Assembly: GCA_937926875.1 (NCBI GenBank)
Contig: CALBAX010000016.1
Span: 1 to 49,081, forward strand
Source: an uncultured Desulfovibrio sp.
GTDB taxonomy: Bacteria; Desulfobacterota; Desulfovibrionia; Desulfovibrionales; Desulfovibrionaceae
DNA length: 49,081 nucleotides
Reading direction: 5' to 3'
Shown: positions 44,093 through 49,081 of the stretch, piece after piece
Layout: the number at the start of each line of letters is the position of its first letter
How positions within the stretch are numbered: the stretch's first letter is position 1
Notes under the pieces: generated by a model
Seen by the model: only the letters and a program-made list of their open reading frames with translations
Database searches by the model: none
What the model was told of the DNA's origin: nothing
Position numbers and translations under genes: made by a program

Positions 44093-44115
44093 TATGAAAT
44101 TTGCATTGGCTCGCC

Positions 44116-44739
44116 CTAGCGGATGAAGTTGGTGGGCTGCCATGCCTCCACGGCAGGGGGCGTGATGCCCGCCTTGCGGCCGGCCTCGATGCACTGCAGC
44201 AGCCAGGCCATGTTGTCGCCCAGGGTGCGCATGATCTGCAGGCCCTCGGCGTCCTGCACGGCTTCTTCCGCATTGTTGCCGTGGATGGAGTTCCAGTACT
44301 GGGAGGAGACCACGGGCATGCGGGCGATGGTGAAATACTTGTTGAGGCGGTCGAAGGAGGCGCTGGCCCCGCCGCGACGGCAGCTCACCACAGCGGCCGC
44401 GGGCTTGAAGGCATAGGGGGCGGACTTCATGTAGAACATGCGGTCCAGCAGGGCGCACAGGCTGGCATTGGGCCCGGCATAGTAGACGGGCGAGCCCACC
44501 ACCAGGCCGTCGGCCGCACGCATGCGCTCGACGCATTCGTTGACCGGGTCGTCCTTGAACACGCACAGGCCGGTCTGGGCGCATTTGCCACAGGCGATAC
44601 AGCCGCGGATGGCCTTGTTGCCCACGTGGAGGGTGGTGGTCTCGATACCGGCCTTTTCCAGTTGCCGGGCCACAGTGGCCAGGGCCGTGGCCGTGCTGCC
44701 CTTGGGATGGGGACTGCCGTTGATGAGCAGGACCTGCAT
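44116..44739 (-). CDS. Flavodoxin-fold NAD(P)H-dependent FMN reductase (iron-sulfur flavoprotein-like)
   Basis: This 207-residue cytoplasmic protein has the flavodoxin-like FMN-binding start MQVLLINGSPHPKGSTATAL and VVGSPVYYAGPNASLCALLDRM. It has a Cys-rich loop (GCIACGKCAQTGLCVFKDD, residues about 46-64) with C-x2-C-x2-C-x5-C type spacing, as in iron-sulfur flavoproteins (Isf) of anaerobes. It probably transfers electrons or reduces O2 or peroxide; the true partner is unknown. AAGGAGTATCCCC precedes the ATG. Confidence 0.88.
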   Translation of the reverse strand: MQVLLINGSPHPKGSTATALATVARQLEKAGIETTTLHVGNKAIRGCIACGKCAQTGLCVFKDDPVNECVERMRAADGLVVGSPVYYAGPNASLCALLDRMFYMKSAPYAFKPAAAVVSCRRGGASASFDRLNKYFTIARMPVVSSQYWNSIHGNNAEEAVQDAEGLQIMRTLGDNMAWLLQCIEAGRKAGITPPAVEAWQPTNFIR

Positions 44740-44867
44740 GGGGATACTCCTTGGTTGAAAACGCCCGGTCGCCGATGCGCCGGGACCCTACAGATAAGGA
44801 CTGCCCGCCGGGAGTAAAGGGGGCGGGCAGGATGCGGCAAAAATGGGAGAGGATCCGGCAGCAGAGC

Positions 44868-45716
44868 TTACTTATCCTTTAGAGGGAAGATCCATTTACC
44901 GTTTTCTTGAAAAGGACGCCGGCAGATGTATTTTTCCCCCGCGAACACACCATCCCTGAAAAAGAAGATGCGGGCTTCAGGATGTTCGAAGCAATCGTAC
45001 AGGGTCTTGTTCCCGTAGATGAGCAACTGCGTCTCCGTGCCGGTGTTCTGGCCCTGATAATAGAGGATGCCATCCTCTTCCCGGTTGGTGTAGCGGCTTC
45101 TGGACCACGAACACAGCACGACATTGCCGTTTTTTGTCGGCCGGATGCCGCCCGGATGGTCATTTTCGAAGGCAAAGAATTTTTTCATCTCCTCCGGGCT
45201 GTAATACTTGCCGCGTTCCAATGAGGTCTGCTTTCGGCCGGAGCGGGCAGGGCGCGTTTTCGCGGCGGGCAGGGGCGGTGTGAAGTCCCGGCACAAGCGC
45301 TGGGCCTCGGCATGGATGGTTGCATAAGTTCCGGGAAAGTCCTCTTTTTCCATGTATATCCCCAGCTCGTCATTATTGACCTGGCTGTAGTCATACAGGT
45401 TCATGCTGCCGATAAGGGCCGCCTTTTCCGTCAGAAAGCAGGCCGCATGCAAATTGCTGCGCTGGAAATGACGTGTCGCGATGTCCGTGGCCGTGAAGGG
45501 GCCTTTGTGGATAATGGTGATGTCGACACCGGCTTTTTTCTTTTCACCGAGGATATCACGAAGGCGAAGATTCAGTTTGATATAGGGAGAAACAATGATG
45601 ATGCAGGACGCGGCTTCGGAAAACATGCGTTCCAGACGGGCGGCGATGCCTTGTGCGGTGAGGCATTCCGGTTCAGCATGCTTTTTGCTCAGAAGGGAGT
45701 GGAACAGGCCGGACAT
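44868..45716 (-). CDS. PLD-like domain protein with C-terminal SRA-like domain, possible restriction/defence protein
   Basis: This 282-residue protein has an N-terminal PLD-like half (about 20-145) and a C-terminal half (about 185-280). The HKD motif is altered: HAACFLTEKAALIGSMN (from His90) keeps His and G-S-x-N, but the Lys position is Ala92 and the Asp position is Glu97. The C-terminal part (GGIRPTKNGNVVLCSWSRS, then DGILYYQGQNTGTETQLL and NKTLYDCFEHPEARIFFFRDG) resembles the SRA-like modified-base-binding domain of ScoMcrA-type and PLD-nuclease restriction enzymes. AAGGAGA precedes the ATG, 15 bases after the EamA stop. The gene looks less GC-rich than its neighbours, fitting transfer. 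Confidence 0.65.
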   Translation of the reverse strand: MSGLFHSLLSKKHAEPECLTAQGIAARLERMFSEAASCIIIVSPYIKLNLRLRDILGEKKKAGVDITIIHKGPFTATDIATRHFQRSNLHAACFLTEKAALIGSMNLYDYSQVNNDELGIYMEKEDFPGTYATIHAEAQRLCRDFTPPLPAAKTRPARSGRKQTSLERGKYYSPEEMKKFFAFENDHPGGIRPTKNGNVVLCSWSRSRYTNREEDGILYYQGQNTGTETQLLIYGNKTLYDCFEHPEARIFFFRDGVFAGEKYICRRPFQENGKWIFPLKDK

Positions 45717-45731
45717 AGTATCTCCTTAATC

Positions 45732-46595
45732 TCAGGAACGGGAAGGAGCTTTCCCCGGCAGCTCGTTGGCCAGCGTGGCGCCCAGGATGAGGACGGTGCC
45801 GCACAGTTCCGCCGGGCCGAAGGGCTGGTGGAGGAAAAGGGTAGCCAGCAGGATGGCGGTGACGGGGTCCACATAACTGAGCACGGCCGTGGTCTGGGCC
45901 GGGAGACGGCCCACGGCCGAGAAGAACAGGATATAGACCAGGCCCGTGTGGACGATGCCCACCACCAGCAGCAGGAAGAGCGTGGACGGTGCGGGAGCAA
46001 GACCGTGCAGGTGGCCGCCCAGCAGCACATAGGGCAGCATGACCAGGGCGGCGGTGCAGAGCTGGCAGAAGGTGGTCTCCAGCGTATCCAGCCCGCGCAG
46101 ACGCTTGTTGAGGAGGATGAGGGAACAGTAGAGCAGGGCGGCGGCCAGCCCGAAGGCGATGCCGCGCGGATCCTGCCGGCTGCCGGTGAACACGCCGGAG
46201 ATGCACACGGCCCCCAGAACGGCCAGCAGGGTACAGACGAGCTTGCGGCGGGTCAGGCGTTCGCCGAGCACCAGGGGCGAGAGCAGGATGACGAAGACCG
46301 GCGCCATGTAATAGCAGAGCGTGGCCACGGCGATGCCCGTATGACGGAAGGCCTCGAAGAGGAAGATCCAGTTGAAGCCCAGGGCCGCGCCGGAGAGCAG
46401 GAGGCAGAGGGCGTTCCTGCGGATGGCCTGGCCGTGCAGGGGCGTTTTTTTCAGACGCAGCACCAGCAGGAGGAAAAGGGTGCCGATGATGGCCCGCGCA
46501 CAGGCGATGACCGCCGGGGGCAGCGGGATGTAATGGACGAAGAGGCCGATGCTGCCCACGATGAACATGGCGGCGGCCAGTTTGCTTTTTTCCAT
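45732..46595 (-). CDS. EamA/DMT-family transporter
   Basis: This 287-residue inner-membrane protein has ten hydrophobic helices arranged as two EamA repeats, as in RhaT/YdcZ-type drug and metabolite exporters. Conserved segments are ARAIIGTLFLLLVLRLKK, GFNWIFLFEAFRHTGIAVATLCYYMAPVFVILLSPLVLGERLTRRK and, in the second repeat, TTAVLSYVDPVTAILLATLFLHQPFG. The ATG at 46595 has AGGGA upstream; the open frame extending to 46664 runs into repeat copy 3 and is rejected. The PLD-like gene follows after 15 bases on the same transcript. Substrate unknown. Confidence 0.9.
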   Translation of the reverse strand: MEKSKLAAAMFIVGSIGLFVHYIPLPPAVIACARAIIGTLFLLLVLRLKKTPLHGQAIRRNALCLLLSGAALGFNWIFLFEAFRHTGIAVATLCYYMAPVFVILLSPLVLGERLTRRKLVCTLLAVLGAVCISGVFTGSRQDPRGIAFGLAAALLYCSLILLNKRLRGLDTLETTFCQLCTAALVMLPYVLLGGHLHGLAPAPSTLFLLLVVGIVHTGLVYILFFSAVGRLPAQTTAVLSYVDPVTAILLATLFLHQPFGPAELCGTVLILGATLANELPGKAPSRS

Positions 46596-46634
46596 GACGT
46601 GCTTCCCTGTGGTCCGTTTTCTGCTCGATGGGGC

Positions 46635-46722
46635 TTGAGAGGGGGAGGGGCGTTTTTTGGGCAAAAACTGCCCCTCCCCCTCTCAAACTCTCCCCCACCC
46701 CGAAAAAACCTTTTCCGGTCCG
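46635..46722 (+). repeat. Hairpin repeat element, copy 3
   Basis: TTGAGAGGGGGAGGGGC (46635-46651) pairs perfectly with 46670-46686 over 17 bp, topped by GTTTTTTGGGCAAAAAC. The tail CTCCCCCACCCCG then AAAAAACC is a diverged form of the copy 1 tail, in the same orientation. Confidence 0.82.
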
Positions 46723-46825
46723 GTTCGAAGGTCTCCGCCGCTGCCCCACAGACGCCGTGCTGTCACTGTCAGCCTTCTGCCCTCTGTGCCGTCACGCAGG
46801 CCGAAAGCGGCCAACAGGCGTTTTT

Positions 46826-46849
46826 CCCCGTATCACCGGGAGACCGGCA
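46826..46849 (+). repeat. 24-base direct repeat, first copy
   Basis: CCCCGTATCACCGGGAGACC followed by GGCA is identical at 46826-46849 and 46887-46910, with a period of 61 bases. A degenerate inverted relative (TGCCGGTGACCCGG) lies at about 46941 within repeat copy 4. Confidence 0.85.
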
Positions 46850-46880
46850 TAGCGGCAATTGCGGCGGCAGACATTGGAAA
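46849..46880 (-). other. Segment nearly identical to the radical-SAM motif region of hydE
   Basis: The minus strand of these 32 bases matches hydE bases 33104-33135 at 30 of 32 positions (TTTCCAATG, one mismatch, CTGCCGCCGCAA, one mismatch, TGCCGCTAT). It would encode SNVCRRNCRYA against SNACRRNCRYC in HydE, keeping two of the three cluster cysteines. Both differences are C in hydE and T here. It has no frame context and is taken as a fragment. Confidence 0.75.
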
Positions 46881-46886
46881 CCCCTC

Positions 46887-46910
46887 CCCCGTATCACCGG
46901 GAGACCGGCA
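46887..46910 (+). repeat. 24-base direct repeat, second copy
   Basis: Identical to the copy at 46826-46849. The 37 bases between the copies hold the hydE-like segment. Two copies only; no cas gene is present. Confidence 0.85.
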
Positions 46911-46949
46911 CTAGCGCGCTTTCCACCGCTTTTTCCCTGGCCTGCCGGT

Positions 46950-47044
46950 GACCCGGATAAACGTTTTTGGCAGGAGGAGGGGAGCGCGAGGGGAGGAGGG
47001 CGACCTTTTTTCAAAAAGGGCCCCTCCTCCCCTCGCCCCATCCA
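46950..47044 (-). repeat. Hairpin repeat element, copy 4 (inverted relative to copy 3)
   Basis: GCGAGGGGAGGAGGGCGACC pairs with GGGCCCCTCCTCCCCTCGC with small internal mismatches around TTTTTTCAAAAA. On the plus strand it is preceded by ACGTTTTTGGCAGGAGGAGG, the reversed tail. It ends a few bases before the mutase stop codon and could terminate that gene. Confidence 0.75.
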
Positions 47045-47047
47045 AAC

Positions 47048-48412
47048 TTACAGACCGGCGTCGATGAGGGCCAGCAGCTCGGCGGTCTTTGCTTCCAGCA
47101 GGGCCCTGTTGGCACGGCTCTCCACGTTGAGGCGCAGCAGGGGCTCGGTGTTGGACATGCGCAGGTTGAAGCGCCAGTCGCCGAACTCCAGATTGACGCC
47201 GTCGATGGCGTCCTCATAGGTGGCGGCAGGCGCGTAACGGTCGCGGATCTTGCGCATCAGGGCCGGGGCGTCGGTTACGCGGCGGTTGATCTCGCCGCTG
47301 CAGGGCCAGGCGTCCATGCGCTCGCGCACCAGCTCGGCCAGGGGCTTGCCGTGGCGCTGCATGGCCGCGATGACCAGCAGCCAGGGCAGCATGCCGGAAT
47401 CACAGTAGGCAAAGTCGCGGAAATAGTGATGGGCGCTCATCTCGCCGCCATAGACGGCGTCTTCGGCGCGCATGCGTTCCTTCATGAAGGCATGGCCCGT
47501 CTTGCCCATGACGGGGATGCCGCCGCCCGCCTGGACGAGCTCGCGGGTGTTCCAGTAGACGCGGGTATCGTAGATGATTTTGGCACCGGGGAAGCGGGGC
47601 AGCAGTTCGGAGGCCAGCAGGCCCACCAGATAGTAGCCCTCGATGAAGTTGCCTTCGTGGTCGTAGAAGAAGCAGCGGTCGAAGTCGCCGTCCCAGGCGA
47701 TGCCCAGGTCGGCCTTGTGCTCGCGCACGGCCCTGGCCGTGGCGGCGCGCTTCTCGGGCAGCAGGGGGTTGGGCACCCCGTTGGGGAAGGTGCCGTCGGG
47801 CGCCATCTGGCAGAAGACGAATTCGTGCGGCAGGTGCGGGGCCAGCTCCTTGAGCAGCAGGCCGGCACAGCCGTTGCCCGCGTCGGCCACGATCTTGAGG
47901 GGCGTTTGCGCGGCGGCACCGGTATAGTCCAGGATGCGGCGGACGTACTCCTGCCGGAAGCTGACCGTCGTCACCGGGGCTTCGGCCGCGGGCAGGGAGA
48001 CGCCCTCCGCCAGCTGGGCCGCCACGCGGTCGCGCAGGTCGTGCAGGCCGGAATCGCCGCTTACGGGGCGGGCGCCGCGCAACACCAGCTTGAAGCCGTT
48101 CTCGTCGGCCGGGTTGTGGCTGCCGGTGATCATGATGCCGGCGTCGAAGTCCTGCCGGGCGGCGGCATCGTAGATCTCTTCGGTGCCGCACATGCCCAGG
48201 CTGAAGACTTGGGCCCCGGCCTGATGCAGGCCCGCAGCCAGTGCGGCGTGCAGCACGGGGCCGCTCAGGCGGGCATCATGGCCGAGGACGACGCTCCGGG
48301 CGCCAAAATGTCCGGCCACGGCACGGCCCAGGGCAAAGGCCAGCTCGGGGGAGAGGGGATCGGGCACCTTGCCGCGGATGTCATAGGCCTTGAAGCAGGA
48401 AAGATCGGTCAT
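47048..48412 (-). CDS. Phosphomannomutase/phosphoglucomutase
   Basis: Interconverts hexose 1- and 6-phosphates, feeding GDP-mannose, LPS and glycogen pathways. The 454-residue protein of the alpha-D-phosphohexomutase family has the start FKAYDIRGKVP (sugar-binding Arg loop), the phosphoserine loop MITGSHNP (catalytic Ser), the metal-binding DGDFDR, the sugar-specificity loop GGEMSAHH (GEMSAHHYF, typical of PMM/PGM of the AlgC type) and the phosphate-binding MSNTEPLLRLNVE. AAGGAGCCCCC precedes the ATG at 48412. The AlgC/ManB subgroup is inferred from the GEMSAHH and SNTEP motifs. Confidence 0.95.
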   Translation of the reverse strand: MTDLSCFKAYDIRGKVPDPLSPELAFALGRAVAGHFGARSVVLGHDARLSGPVLHAALAAGLHQAGAQVFSLGMCGTEEIYDAAARQDFDAGIMITGSHNPADENGFKLVLRGARPVSGDSGLHDLRDRVAAQLAEGVSLPAAEAPVTTVSFRQEYVRRILDYTGAAAQTPLKIVADAGNGCAGLLLKELAPHLPHEFVFCQMAPDGTFPNGVPNPLLPEKRAATARAVREHKADLGIAWDGDFDRCFFYDHEGNFIEGYYLVGLLASELLPRFPGAKIIYDTRVYWNTRELVQAGGGIPVMGKTGHAFMKERMRAEDAVYGGEMSAHHYFRDFAYCDSGMLPWLLVIAAMQRHGKPLAELVRERMDAWPCSGEINRRVTDAPALMRKIRDRYAPAATYEDAIDGVNLEFGDWRFNLRMSNTEPLLRLNVESRANRALLEAKTAELLALIDAGL

Positions 48413-48534
48413 GGGGGCTCCTTGGGGGGCCGGTACGGCCCGTGCAGGGGCGTTCCGGTGAGGATGGCAAAAAGAGGGCTGTCCGGCGTAGCGGGTGGCG
48501 TTGGGGGGGCGCTGCACGGCTGCCAGAGATGCCT

Positions 48535-49081
48535 TTAGCCCTGGACGCACCAGGGATCGCACAGGGGACGGCAGCGGCAGAAGCGGGCAAAGACGGCGGC
48601 ACTGGTGCGCAGCGCCTCGGCCACGGGGGCCGCACCGTCAAAACCGTAGATGACGGTCAGGCAGATGCGCGTCCGTTCATCCACCAGAGCGCGGGTGGAA
48701 TCGCTGACGGGGCTGCCGAAGGGGCCCAGGGCATCGGCCAGCAGGGGCAGGCTCTCCAGATTGAGGCCGCCCTTGCCGATGCCTTCATAGGTCTCGCCCG
48801 GCAGGCCGCGGCGGAAGGTGATGTCGCCCCGGAGCTCGGCAAGGGTGTAGCTGCCCAGGGAAAAGCCCGTCTCCAGCGAGGCGATGTTGTTGGCATCCAC
48901 CACGCTGTTGATGGCGTACAGGCCCTTGCCCTGCTTGAGGCGGCGGTACAGGGCCTCGGAAGAGATGCGGTAGCGGCCGGGATCCTTGCCGCAGGCCTTG
49001 CAGCCCGCGCGCGAGGGGCCCAGGTTGGGCCACCGGGACAGGGGCTCGCCTTCCATGCGGGCCACGAGACGGGGCGCCAGC
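48535..49081 (-). CDS. B3/4 (phenylalanyl-tRNA synthetase beta-like) domain protein, N-terminus outside window
   Basis: The frame is open to the right edge, so only the C-terminal ~180 residues are seen. The segments RYRISSEALYRRLKQGKGLYAINSVVDANNIASLETGFSLGSY and GDITFRRGLPGETYEGIGKG match stand-alone B3/4-domain proteins (the tRNA-editing-like fold of PheT), which resemble trans-editing factors. The family is often annotated as a tRNA-binding or hypothetical protein. The C-terminus carries three Cys (FCRCRPLCDPWC), possibly a metal site. It is followed by a 122-base gap before the mutase gene. Confidence 0.8.
   Translation of the reverse strand, partial: LAPRLVARMEGEPLSRWPNLGPSRAGCKACGKDPGRYRISSEALYRRLKQGKGLYAINSVVDANNIASLETGFSLGSYTLAELRGDITFRRGLPGETYEGIGKGGLNLESLPLLADALGPFGSPVSDSTRALVDERTRICLTVIYGFDGAAPVAEALRTSAAVFARFCRCRPLCDPWCVQG

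Larger units (their letters stand above)
43750..44115. other. Gap between convergent fluC and flavoprotein genes
   Basis: It contains the perfect hairpin at 43851, an imperfect inverted repeat at about 43926-43989 (GGGGGAAGG against TCCTGCCCCCC) and an AT-rich palindrome at 44076. No gene is supported; a 10-codon frame starting at 44094 is not called. Confidence 0.5.
46596..47047. other. Gene-free island holding repeat copies 3 and 4 and a direct-repeat unit
   Basis: About 450 bases between the EamA start and the mutase stop carry no gene. They contain hairpin repeats at both ends in inverted orientation, and two 24-base direct repeats (46826 and 46887) around a 37-base segment resembling part of hydE. 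The rest shows no recognised feature. Confidence 0.7.

Noticed and set aside
46826..46910. A minimal CRISPR array (two 24-base repeats, 37-base spacer)
   Set aside because: Only two repeats, no cas genes in the window, repeats lie inside an island of other hairpin repeats, and the spacer matches a host gene rather than foreign DNA. Recorded as a repeat unit instead.

Overview
The window is a GC-rich bacterial chromosome segment with tightly packed genes on both strands. Gene content points to a sulfate-reducing Desulfovibrio-type bacterium. The strongest marker is a periplasmic two-subunit [FeFe] hydrogenase (large subunit plus a Tat-signal small subunit) that matches the Desulfovibrio HydA/HydB family closely. 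It is accompanied by a second, group-B-like [FeFe] hydrogenase, the HydE/HydF/HydG maturases, and HypA/HypB for NiFe enzymes. No rRNA, tRNA, phage or insertion sequence was seen.

Layout. 1-7.2 kb: end of murJ, a small secreted protein, mnmA, then a leftward polar amino acid ABC transporter (two tandemly duplicated binding proteins, permease, ATPase) and a NYN-domain protein. 7.4-15.8 kb: a GNAT acetyltransferase, an autotransporter, uvrA, a secreted unknown, an SPOUT RNA methylase and speG. 15.9-22.1 kb: an NhaD-type antiporter behind a promoter/palindrome region, ctpA-yibQ-proC, and an AMIN-domain membrane protein. 22.4-27.1 kb: hypA-hypB, then an MFS transporter preceded by a clear fluoride riboswitch with an overlapping terminator, a secreted unknown and a SPOR protein. 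27.4-35.9 kb: the [FeFe] hydrogenase region, in order group-B enzyme, TM1266-type regulator, hydA, hydB, hydG, hydE, hydF, and a 28-residue membrane peptide missed by ordinary length cut-offs. 36.6-42.0 kb: a HlyD plus ABC-2 export operon of the YbhGFSR type. 42.3-49.1 kb: a potassium-channel-like protein, fluC/crcB, an iron-sulfur flavoprotein-like reductase, a PLD-like protein with an SRA-like C-terminus, an EamA exporter, a phosphohexomutase and the end of a B3/4-domain protein.

Four things stand out. (1) The fluoride riboswitch controls an MFS transporter, while fluC sits 20 kb away without a visible riboswitch. (2) A family of long hairpin repeats occurs four times as two inverted pairs; one pair brackets hydF and the other brackets a gene-free island. 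(3) That island carries two identical 24-base direct repeats around a 37-base segment that matches, at 30 of 32 positions, the part of hydE encoding the radical-SAM cysteine motif. (4) The small membrane peptide after hydF ends in an in-frame UGA that may be a selenocysteine codon, since the frame continues for 26 codons and a hairpin follows at a suitable distance.

All calls are from reading the sequence and protein motifs; no database search was possible.
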